Shown here piece after piece: positions 1 to 5,263 of a stretch of DNA of 5,308 bases. The notes beneath the pieces are model-generated. The model saw only the letters and a program-made list of their open reading frames with translations. It made no database searches and had not been told where the DNA came from. Source of the stretch: JAAYAN01 sp964437215 (GTDB taxonomy: Bacteria > Bacteroidota > Ignavibacteria > Ignavibacteriales > Melioribacteraceae); contig CAYTFZ010000143.1 in NCBI GenBank assembly GCA_964437215.1, positions 1 through 5,308 of the forward strand. The letters are read 5' to 3'. The position numbers and the translations under genes were made by a program. Positions within the stretch are counted from its first letter, which is position 1, and each line of letters begins with the position of its first letter.

Positions 1-369
1 CTTGATATTATTAAACTCGACTGGAACACAGCCGGACTGAAAAAAACAAACTCTAAAGGTTTATTGGCAGCTTTAATTTTGGGTTTAATTTTCGGAATTG
101 CACTCGGACCCTGTACTTTCGCATACATGGCTCCAGTTCTTGGAGTTGTATTTCAAACCGCTCAAACAGATTACTTTTACTCAATTTTATTATTGGCTGC
201 ATTTGGAATTGGTCATTGTGCTGTTATCGTTATCGCCGGAACTCTTGCCGGAAAGGTTCAACAGTATTTGAACTGGACTGAAAACTCAGTCTCCATAATT
301 TGGATTAAACGCATTTGCGGAATTCTTGTAATACTTGGCGGTATTTATTTAATTTACACAACTTTCTAA
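1..369 (+). CDS. CcdA/DsbD-type cytochrome c biogenesis transmembrane protein, C-terminal part (5' end outside window)
   Basis: The frame is open from base 1 and ends with TAA at 367-369, so 122 residues of a longer protein are visible. A TTG at 64 could be mistaken for a start, but the reading frame continues upstream without a stop and the family is larger, so this is a truncated view of a longer gene. The diagnostic motif is G-P-C-T-F-A-Y-M-A-P (visible residues 36-45), where the Cys (codon 112-114) corresponds to the redox cysteine of the second CcdA repeat. A second signature, G-I-G-H-C (codons 208-222), follows in the next hydrophobic segment. Three hydrophobic stretches are seen (about residues 21-51, 60-80 and 100-121). 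Known for the family: it moves thiol reducing equivalents from cytoplasmic thioredoxin across the inner membrane. Here it lies 16 bp upstream of two permease genes and an arsenate-reductase-like gene, so a role in a redox/detoxification operon is more likely than cytochrome c maturation. That role is inferred. Confidence 0.85.
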   Translation, partial: LDIIKLDWNTAGLKKTNSKGLLAALILGLIFGIALGPCTFAYMAPVLGVVFQTAQTDYFYSILLLAAFGIGHCAVIVIAGTLAGKVQQYLNWTENSVSIIWIKRICGILVILGGIYLIYTTF

Positions 370-385
370 AATATTTTTAAACAAA

Positions 386-865
386 ATGATAATTTTAATA
401 ACTTTTTGCCTGCTTTGTTTAATTGCATCTTTCGTTTCAGATAGAAAAAAAACCTTATCAGGCATTAAAAAAGGGATGATGATGTTCCTTAAATTATTAC
501 CGACAATCCTTTCGGTAATAATAATAATAAGCGTTATTTTATACTTAATTCCAAACGAAGTTATGCTGGAATATTTTGGAGAAAGTTCCGGAATTACAGG
601 TTATGTTTTTGCGGCTTTAATTGGCTCGATTGCTCTGGTTCCCGGTTTTATCGCTTATCCAGTCTGCGGTTATCTTGTTAAAAGCGGCGTTGGATATCCG
701 GTTATTGCAGTATTTATAACAACTTTAATGATGGTCGGCATTATTACATTCCCTATCGAACGGAAATTTTTCGGTTTTAAAGTTGCGTTGTTAAGAAATA
801 TACTCAGTCTGGCTGGAGCATTAATTATTGGAATTCTAATTGGTTTATTCTGGAATATCCTATGA
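386..865 (+). CDS. Half-size permease, ArsP/DUF318-like, subunit 1
   Basis: This is a 159-residue hydrophobic inner-membrane protein with about five predicted membrane segments (around residues 1-17, 36-55, 72-95, 104-124 and 132-157). It resembles one half of the ArsP/DUF318 permease family, in which full-length members have two homologous halves. The core has F-G-E-S-S-G-I-T-G (64-72), then a glycine/proline-rich loop-helix with P-V-C-G-Y (92-96), then F-P-I-E (122-125). The same layout recurs in the next gene (IGEFSGIKG, GPLYGAFPVAY, LTFE), so the two are paralogues that probably form a heterodimer. Cys94 sits where ArsP-type proteins carry conserved membrane cysteines; the partner has no cysteine at all. 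The ATG at 386 has no clear Shine-Dalgarno sequence but an A/T-rich leader, and it follows the CcdA gene by 16 bp. Substrate is unknown; arsenical export is a guess from the gene at 1409. Confidence 0.75.
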   Translation: MIILITFCLLCLIASFVSDRKKTLSGIKKGMMMFLKLLPTILSVIIIISVILYLIPNEVMLEYFGESSGITGYVFAALIGSIALVPGFIAYPVCGYLVKSGVGYPVIAVFITTLMMVGIITFPIERKFFGFKVALLRNILSLAGALIIGILIGLFWNIL

Positions 866-1395
866 AAATGTTTATTAAAAAAAATCTTTTCGATATTTTT
901 GTAATAACTATTTTCACTATCATTGCAGTTATTTCCTTTTCCATTGATTACCAGCCGGTAATTGAAATTACAAAAAATAACTTTACCGATTTCCTGATAG
1001 AAATGCTTTCATTTTTACCTTTGTTGTTTATAATAATAGGGCTGTTTGATGTTTGGGTTCCTAAGGAAACTGTAGCCAAACATATTGGTGAATTTTCAGG
1101 AATTAAAGGTTCGCTTATTGTAATATTTCTGGCAATGCTTCAGGCGGGTCCGCTTTACGGAGCATTTCCGGTTGCCTATATGCTTTGGAAAAAAGGAGGC
1201 AGTGTTAAGAATGTATTTATTTATCTCGGCGCTTTTTCATCTCTTAAACTGCCAATGCTTACCTTCGAGATCAGTTTTCTCGGTGTAAAATTCTCATTAC
1301 TGCGGACAATAATCAGCATCCCGGTTTTTATTGTAATTGCTATAATTATGGAAAAATACCTTAAGAATAAAAAATTCGAAATTAATAATTTATAG
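862..1395 (+). CDS. Half-size permease, ArsP/DUF318-like, subunit 2
   Basis: This 177-residue membrane protein starts at ATG 862 inside the stop codon of the preceding gene (ATGA overlap), which suggests translational coupling and matched stoichiometry. An in-frame ATG at 868 is an alternative. Predicted membrane segments lie near residues 9-28, 46-66, 84-106, 116-138 and 143-164, and the C-terminus is a short lysine-rich cytoplasmic tail, which fits the positive-inside rule. The conserved core is I-G-E-F-S-G-I-K-G (75-83), G-P-L-Y-G-A-F-P-V-A-Y (96-106), L-K-L-P-M-L-T-F-E (128-136), then a F-L-G-V-K-F-S-L-L-R stretch (139-148) that matches FFGFKVALLR of subunit 1. It contains no cysteines. 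It is probably the second half of a split two-domain permease. The annotation as ArsP-like is from family resemblance read by eye; a general 'permease' label would be the safe alternative. Confidence 0.75.
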   Translation: MKMFIKKNLFDIFVITIFTIIAVISFSIDYQPVIEITKNNFTDFLIEMLSFLPLLFIIIGLFDVWVPKETVAKHIGEFSGIKGSLIVIFLAMLQAGPLYGAFPVAYMLWKKGGSVKNVFIYLGAFSSLKLPMLTFEISFLGVKFSLLRTIISIPVFIVIAIIMEKYLKNKKFEINNL

Positions 1396-1408
1396 TGAAA
1401 GGATAAAA

Positions 1409-2026
1409 ATGAATTTATATCGAAGCATCTCTTCATACTTAAAAGATTGCGAAAATTCTTTCAAATTAATTCCTGAAAAAAGAATAATTTTATTAAAGGA
1501 ATTTGCTGAATACATTTCTCAAAAGTTAAAAAATAGAGAAACTGTGAATTTAACTTTTATCTGCACCCACAATTCCCGCAGAAGTCATTTTACTCAAATT
1601 TGGATGCAAACTTCAGCTGAATTTTACGGGTTTAAAAATGTGCACTGTTTTTCAGGCGGAACTGAAGCAACTGCATTTAATACGCGCGCTGTAAAAGCTT
1701 TGCAAAAATCCGGATTCGAAATTAAAAAAAATGATGACTCTGAAAATCCTGTTTATTTTGTTAAATATTCTGAAGAAGCAGAACCCATAAAATGCTTTTC
1801 AAAAACATATAATAATCCGTTTAATCCTCAAAAAGGTTACGCGGCGATAATGACCTGTTCCGATGCCGATGAAAATTGTCCGGTAGTTTTTGGAGCCGAT
1901 GCCCGTTTTCCTATCCGTTACGAAGACCCGAAAAAGTTTGACAACACTGCCGAAGAAGAAAAAATGTACGACGAACGCTGTAAACAAATTGCAACAGAAA
2001 TGCTGTTTACTTGCAGGTATTTGTAG
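1409..2026 (+). CDS. Low-molecular-weight tyrosine-phosphatase-fold protein, probable thioredoxin-type arsenate reductase
   Basis: The protein has 205 residues. The phosphate-binding loop C-T-H-N-S-R-R-S (52-59) fits the C-X5-R-S signature, with Cys52 as nucleophile and Arg58. Further on, C-S-D-A-D-E-N-C-P (150-158) matches the segment of S. aureus pI258 ArsC that carries its second and third redox cysteines with the same spacing, and E-D-P (172-174) supplies the likely general acid Asp173. Keeping all three cysteines favours arsenate reduction through a disulfide relay over plain dephosphorylation. The loop cysteine that ArsC has one residue before the arginine is replaced here by Arg57. About 42 residues precede the core, and an insert lies between residues 105 and 145, so it is much longer than the roughly 131-residue ArsC. 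The start ATG 1409 has a good AAAGGA ribosome site at 1398-1403, 13 bp after the permease stop. Cytoplasmic; last gene of the operon. Protein-tyrosine phosphatase is the alternative. Confidence 0.8.
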   Translation: MNLYRSISSYLKDCENSFKLIPEKRIILLKEFAEYISQKLKNRETVNLTFICTHNSRRSHFTQIWMQTSAEFYGFKNVHCFSGGTEATAFNTRAVKALQKSGFEIKKNDDSENPVYFVKYSEEAEPIKCFSKTYNNPFNPQKGYAAIMTCSDADENCPVVFGADARFPIRYEDPKKFDNTAEEEKMYDERCKQIATEMLFTCRYL

Positions 2027-2074
2027 TAAAAAATTTTATCTTCCTCCCATTTGCGCAATATATTTACATAATTT

Positions 2075-2094
2075 AAAGAAAATTTCTTTTTTTT
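2075..2094 (+). terminator. Possible weak terminator after the arsenate-reductase-like gene
   Basis: A short inverted repeat (AAAGA at 2075-2079 with TCTTT at 2085-2089, five-base loop) runs into a T tract at 2087-2094, about 50 bases after the stop codon of the gene ending at 2026. The stem has one G-C pair only, so it would be unstable and could simply be AT-rich sequence. The position between two transcription units is the main support. Confidence 0.25.
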
Positions 2095-2115
2095 ACTTTT
2101 TGGTACAATTTTTTA

Positions 2116-2146
2116 TTTGTTCATTGTCAAAAGTAATTTATCTTTA
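2116..2146 (+). promoter_or_regulatory. Possible Bacteroidota-type promoter for the 568-residue secreted protein
   Basis: TTTG at 2116-2119 is followed after 19 bases by TATCTTTA at 2139-2146, which is one base away from the TAnnTTTG -7 box; TTTG at -33 with about this spacing is the Bacteroidota pattern. It ends 45 bases before the ATG at 2192. Nothing close to a sigma70 pair was found in this 165-bp gap. The gap is very AT-rich, so chance matches are likely. Confidence 0.3.
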
Positions 2147-2191
2147 CGGACATTAATATTTTGTATTTCTAAAAATTAAAATGGAGCTATT

Positions 2192-3898
2192 ATGAAAAGA
2201 CTTTTCTTCCTGCTTTTTCTCTTGCTGGTTGTTTTTAAAATATATGCTAATCCTAATTTTACCGTTGGCAGCAATTATTATTATACGATATTCGCTTATC
2301 CGCACGACATTTTAAAATGGCCTAAAAAAGGATTTTTTGCATATACAAATCCCAAAACTATGCCTTGGCAAGGAGATATTACTGATATTACAAACAGACC
2401 TAACGAAACATATCAAAGCAACTATACCGATTTTGCTTTCCCCGTACCAAACGGATATACAGGCGATCCTAAAAATGTTTATTCATATATGAAAGTTTCT
2501 TCTTACGCTTACGATACTCGATACAGTGCCGGCGGTATCTGGGATTTCGGCGAGGGTTTGGGAAAAATTTACTTGGAACTTGGTACAAACCGCATTGATA
2601 TGGAGCTTGAAGCCGAAGGTATTGTCCGGAACGACGAATCTTTAGAGCTTGTTCCAATAACAGCTGGCACTGAAGCTGAAAGAAGGAATTATGATGTTCA
2701 GCTGATTTATGCTAATTATCTTTTTGATAATCCGTTTGGATTAAAAATTCAGTATCAGTCAAAAGATTCTAAAGCTCCAAACTCATTCATTAAATTCATG
2801 CAAAACGGACGGGAAATTTCTTCCAACCGTATTACTTGGGGCTGGACAACATCTCCCTGCAATCACATTTTCGCAATGGAACATCAGAACTTTGATGCGT
2901 GGTATCTGCCCGATTATACCTTATATAAGGGCGGACAGCTTGATGTTCAGCTTAGTTACGAATATGGCGAAGGAAAACATAAATCGGCAATCCGCTACCG
3001 TAAAATTAATGAAAGAGGAAAGGAATATTACTGGCAATCGAGTGTACCCGGCGACAGATACGAAAACTTTATCGGACAATATATTACCGATTCGCGTTAC
3101 GAAAATGAAATTGACGTTGACCTATTAAGAGCTTATTCAAAAATCAGGTTTTGGAAATTCGGTGATCTCGATATGGGACTTTTATTCTTCGGACAATATG
3201 CCAGTCACGATGAAAACAGAGTCAGCACAGATAAAAACATCAGCAGCGATCCTTTAAGAACTGATGCACAGAACGAATATACAATTGAGATCAATCCCTG
3301 GTTAAATTATAAATTCGATAAAAACAATTTTGATTTAGGCGTTTTATTTGAAGCATCGTATACAACTATGAAAAATGTTTCCCCGCGCTGGAACAGCTCT
3401 TTAGGAGCAAACCAACAAGATGTTATCCGTAATTCCTCTCCTTCTGATGACGGTTTTTCACCATCTTGGGAAACTTTTTCGCAAGGCAATTACTTCTTTT
3501 TAGCAACAGGATTTGAAGCATATTCTTCAATAAACATTTATGGAAGACTTAATCTTCTTACAACACTAACTCTTTTGCGTAAATACAGTTTCATTACTAA
3601 AGAGTACGGTCAGTCTGTAATTCCTGCAGGCGGCAGTTCTTACGAATTTCAGAGATCGCATAAACGCGATGATTATAAAAACGAAACTTGGATGACCGGT
3701 TCTATCGGTTTTGCTTACGGATGGGGACCTATCCAGACAATTGCATCGATGCAGCTTCCGCTGGCTTACCTTCTTGAAAAAAGCACCGAACTTACTAATA
3801 ATTCTATTACATTGGTCGATAGAAATCAACGAAATGTATGGGCTGTGCAAGAACCTGTCACCTTCCGCCTGCTTTTTATTTTCGGACTTGAAAGATAA
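2192..3898 (+). CDS. Secreted beta-rich protein, putative outer-membrane beta-barrel of unknown function
   Basis: I do not recognise this 568-residue protein. The N-terminus is a classic Sec signal: M-K-R, then a run of Leu/Phe/Val, and K-I-Y-A at 16-19 with likely cleavage after Ala19. The mature part is rich in Tyr, Asn, Gly, Asp and Trp, has very few cysteines, and has no long hydrophobic helix. The C-terminal half shows alternating polar/aromatic stretches that look like amphipathic strands joined by polar loops, for example around residues 308-335, 365-395, 435-470 and 500-530. The final strand reads V-T-F-R-L-L-F-I-F-G-L-E-R; the C-terminus is not the usual terminal Phe. This fits an outer-membrane barrel, perhaps of about 14-20 strands, but no family motif, plug or TonB box was seen. 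The start is supported by GGAG at 2183-2186, five bases upstream. It stands as its own unit with a leader before and a terminator after; a tie to the flanking operons is not shown. Confidence 0.7.
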   Translation: MKRLFFLLFLLLVVFKIYANPNFTVGSNYYYTIFAYPHDILKWPKKGFFAYTNPKTMPWQGDITDITNRPNETYQSNYTDFAFPVPNGYTGDPKNVYSYMKVSSYAYDTRYSAGGIWDFGEGLGKIYLELGTNRIDMELEAEGIVRNDESLELVPITAGTEAERRNYDVQLIYANYLFDNPFGLKIQYQSKDSKAPNSFIKFMQNGREISSNRITWGWTTSPCNHIFAMEHQNFDAWYLPDYTLYKGGQLDVQLSYEYGEGKHKSAIRYRKINERGKEYYWQSSVPGDRYENFIGQYITDSRYENEIDVDLLRAYSKIRFWKFGDLDMGLLFFGQYASHDENRVSTDKNISSDPLRTDAQNEYTIEINPWLNYKFDKNNFDLGVLFEASYTTMKNVSPRWNSSLGANQQDVIRNSSPSDDGFSPSWETFSQGNYFFLATGFEAYSSINIYGRLNLLTTLTLLRKYSFITKEYGQSVIPAGGSSYEFQRSHKRDDYKNETWMTGSIGFAYGWGPIQTIASMQLPLAYLLEKSTELTNNSITLVDRNQRNVWAVQEPVTFRLLFIFGLER

Positions 3899-3912
3899 GA
3901 GAATACAAATTT

Positions 3913-3949
3913 AAAAATAGTCCGGTTTTTTATAAATCGGACTATTTTT
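3913..3949 (+). terminator. Strong intrinsic terminator, possibly bidirectional
   Basis: The left arm AAAAATAGTCCG (3913-3924) pairs perfectly with CGGACTATTTTT (3938-3949). A G-U pair and three A-U pairs extend the stem to 16 bp with a five-base loop at 3929-3933. A run of T follows on the + strand (to 3950) and a matching run of A precedes it, so it could also stop transcription from the other side. It begins 14 bases after the stop of the secreted-protein gene and separates it from the promoter at 4040. Confidence 0.9.
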
Positions 3950-4039
3950 TAATATTTAGCAATCACTACATCATACCTTTATACCCAATTAAAGCCTTAA
4001 AATGATTTTCAAATCTTCTGCTTTATCAATCCGCTTTTC
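3950..4039. other. Non-coding spacer between terminator and promoter
   Basis: No convincing gene, repeat or RNA structure is visible here. The stretch is AT-rich and has stops in all frames at short intervals. A 29-codon minus-strand reading frame without a start codon crosses it and is discussed under rejected items. Confidence 0.5.
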
Positions 4040-4068
4040 TTGATATATATTTTTTAAACTTGTATAAT
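4040..4068 (+). promoter_or_regulatory. Near-consensus sigma70-type promoter for the thioesterase/DUF134/NifX-like cluster
   Basis: TTGATA (4040-4045, four of six matches to TTGACA counted strictly by position at 1-4 plus the final A, i.e. one mismatch) is followed by exactly 17 bases and a perfect TATAAT (4063-4068). Transcription would start near 4075-4077, about 42 bases before the ATG at 4118. The -10 box is the outer end of the palindrome at 4063-4086. A Bacteroidota-type reading (CTTG 4059-4062, then TATAATTG 4083-4090) is also possible but fits less well; in that case the palindrome would fill the spacer. Confidence 0.7.
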
Positions 4069-4086
4069 GAGAATATTCTCATTATA
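4063..4086. promoter_or_regulatory. Perfect 24-bp palindrome, candidate operator
   Basis: The half-site TATAATGAGAAT (4063-4074) is followed directly by its exact reverse complement (4075-4086), with no spacer. It covers the -10 box and the expected transcription start of the promoter at 4040, so a dimeric protein bound here would block RNA polymerase. The inner GAGAAT/ATTCTC arms recall Fur-family boxes, but those have an odd-length centre, so no family is assigned. Candidates for the binder include the DUF134 protein encoded downstream or an iron/metal sensor elsewhere. If transcribed in full it could form a hairpin, but it has no following T tract and lies at a start rather than at an end of a unit. 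Confidence 0.75.
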
Positions 4087-4117
4087 ATTGTTTCGAACAA
4101 TTTGGATTTTAAGAAAA

Positions 4118-4519
4118 ATGAACAAAGCAGTTGAAATACCATTTAATGTAAACACTTACGATATTGACATTGCAGGTCATCTAAATAACATAGTTTATGT
4201 CCGCTGGCTTGAAGATTTAAGGATAAAATGTTTTTCAAACATTTGCGATTTGCAAAAACTTCTCGCAGACAATTTTTATCTTGTTGTTGCCTCCTGCGAA
4301 ATGAAATACAAAAAACAAATAAAACTATTTGAAAAACCTGTTGGCAGGATGACACTGAAAAGCTACGCAAGGGGTATTTTTATATTCACTTCGGAAATAG
4401 CTGTTGGGAACTGTATTTCTTTTAATGCAACTCAAAAATGTGTTTTGGTAAATTTAAAAACTAACAAAATGTTTACCGGAAATATGGATTCAATCACTGC
4501 AAAGTTTAGCATTAAATAA
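4118..4519 (+). CDS. Hotdog-fold acyl-CoA thioesterase, 4HBT family
   Basis: From ATG 4118 the protein has 133 residues, the usual length of a single-domain hotdog thioesterase. A TTG at 4088 would add ten residues, but it lies within two bases of the palindrome and close to the predicted transcription start, so the ATG is preferred; its ribosome site is weak. The signature is T-Y-D-I-D-I-A-G-H-L-N-N (13-24) followed by Y-V-R-W-L-E-D-L-R (27-35). Asp17 stands where 4-hydroxybenzoyl-CoA thioesterase has its catalytic Asp, and G-H-L-N-N plus the W-x-E-x-x-R helix is typical of the YbgC/FadM-like group. Family members hydrolyse acyl-CoA or acyl-ACP thioesters in the cytoplasm; the substrate here cannot be read. 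It is the first gene after the palindromic promoter, nine bases before the DUF134 gene. Unusual partner for that gene pair; it may be an independent housekeeping enzyme sharing the transcript. Confidence 0.8.
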   Translation: MNKAVEIPFNVNTYDIDIAGHLNNIVYVRWLEDLRIKCFSNICDLQKLLADNFYLVVASCEMKYKKQIKLFEKPVGRMTLKSYARGIFIFTSEIAVGNCISFNATQKCVLVNLKTNKMFTGNMDSITAKFSIK

Positions 4520-4528
4520 TGGAAATTT

Positions 4529-4942
4529 ATGCCGAGACGAAGAAGACATAGAAGAATAGTTGCCCCGCCTGGTTTTCAAGGCTACAAACCTTATGGAACT
4601 GTCGGGGAATCAGCTGAATACATTTCTTTATTTTACGAAGAGTACGAAGCGATTAAACTTGCAGATTACGATCTTTTAAAACATGAAGAAGCCTGCGAAC
4701 TTATGGGAGTATCGCGAGCTACATTTGCCCGCATTTACGAAAGCGCACGCCGTAAAATAGCTTTGGCGCTTGTTGAAACCCGCGAAATTAAAACAGTTTT
4801 CGGGAATGCGGTTTTAGATAACGACTGGTTGTTTTGCCATAATTGCAGCGCAAAATTCACTATGCCTTCAAACTTAACAGAACAAAAATGCCCTGTATGC
4901 AAATCAGATAAAATTGATTTCTTAAACAAGTTAAAGATATAA
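4529..4942 (+). CDS. DUF134 family DNA-binding protein with C-terminal zinc ribbon
   Basis: The 137-residue protein opens with M-P-R-R-R-R-H-R-R, the basic start typical of DUF134. It continues with Y-E-E-Y-E-A-I-K-L-A-D (36-46) and a helix-turn-helix with L-x-x-x-E-A-C-E-L-M-G-V-S-R-A-T-F-A-R-I-Y (50-70), similar to sigma70 region 4, then A-R-R-K-I-A-x-A-L (73-81). Family members are predicted transcription regulators of unknown ligand. Beyond the usual domain there is an extension with C103-x-x-C106 and C121-P-V-C124, a probable zinc ribbon or other metal site. It sits nine bases after the thioesterase gene and one base before the NifX-like gene; the pair DUF134 plus NifX-like is recurrent in anaerobes and archaea. 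ATG 4529 is preceded by GGAAA, a poor ribosome site, so coupling to upstream translation is likely. Autoregulation at the 4063-4086 palindrome is possible but not shown. Confidence 0.85.
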   Translation: MPRRRRHRRIVAPPGFQGYKPYGTVGESAEYISLFYEEYEAIKLADYDLLKHEEACELMGVSRATFARIYESARRKIALALVETREIKTVFGNAVLDNDWLFCHNCSAKFTMPSNLTEQKCPVCKSDKIDFLNKLKI

Positions 4943-4943
4943 T

Positions 4944-5261
4944 ATGAAAACAGCAATAACATCAAAAGGAAATGGAACATCAGCTCAGTTCGATCTGCGT
5001 TTTGGAAGAGCAGCCTGGTTTTGTGTAATTGATGATGAAACCGGCAACACTGAATTTTTTGAGAACGATTGTGCAAACCTAAGCGGAGGAGCAGGAATAA
5101 AAGCTTCAGAAAAAATGGCTGAGCTTGGAGTAGCAAAAGTAATTTCAGGAGATTTTGGTCCGAAAGCTAAAGAGTACTTAAATAAGTTTAATATTCAAAT
5201 GGTAATACTTTCAAACGATTCCAGTTCCATTGAAACAATTATCAGTAAATTAAAAGGATAA
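4944..5261 (+). CDS. NifX/NifB-type dinitrogenase iron-molybdenum cofactor domain protein
   Basis: This 105-residue protein is a stand-alone domain of the NifB-C/NifX/NafY superfamily. The motifs run in family order: F-D-L-R-F-G-R-A (16-23), a strand F-C-V-I-D (26-30), E-N-D-C (40-43), G-G-A-G-I-K-A-S (48-55), then G-V-A-K-V-I-S-G-D-F-G-P-K-A (62-75) and a closing helix. In nitrogenase systems these domains carry FeMo-cofactor or its precursors. Stand-alone copies occur in many non-diazotrophs and probably bind iron-sulfur clusters or molybdenum/iron compounds; that role is inferred. No nitrogenase gene is in this window, so nitrogen fixation should not be concluded. It starts one base after the DUF134 stop and is followed two bases later by another ATG. 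Cys27 and Cys43 are possible cluster ligands. Confidence 0.85.
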   Translation: MKTAITSKGNGTSAQFDLRFGRAAWFCVIDDETGNTEFFENDCANLSGGAGIKASEKMAELGVAKVISGDFGPKAKEYLNKFNIQMVILSNDSSSIETIISKLKG

Positions 5262-5263
5262 TA

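Noticed and set aside
64..66. TTG as the start of the CcdA-like protein
   Set aside because: The frame is open back to base 1, with plausible loop sequence, and CcdA proteins need the earlier membrane segments.
3989..4078. Minus-strand open stretch of 29 codons reading like a protein end (contains Y-Q-E-K-R-I-D-K-A-E-D-L-K)
   Set aside because: It looks protein-like, but it has no ATG/GTG start with a ribosome site, is bounded by stops on both sides and overlaps the promoter and palindrome. It may be a gene remnant but cannot be supported.
4063..4086. Palindrome as an intrinsic terminator or insertion-element end
   Set aside because: No T tract follows, the strong terminator is already at 3913-3949, there is no loop between the arms, and no transposase or target duplication is nearby.
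4088..4117. Longer start (TTG) for the thioesterase
   Set aside because: It lies only two bases after the palindrome and about 12 bases from the predicted transcription start, has no ribosome site, and adds residues unlike the family N-terminus.
4944..5261. Evidence for nitrogen fixation
   Set aside because: Stand-alone NifX-like domains are widespread in organisms without nitrogenase, and no nif structural gene is present.
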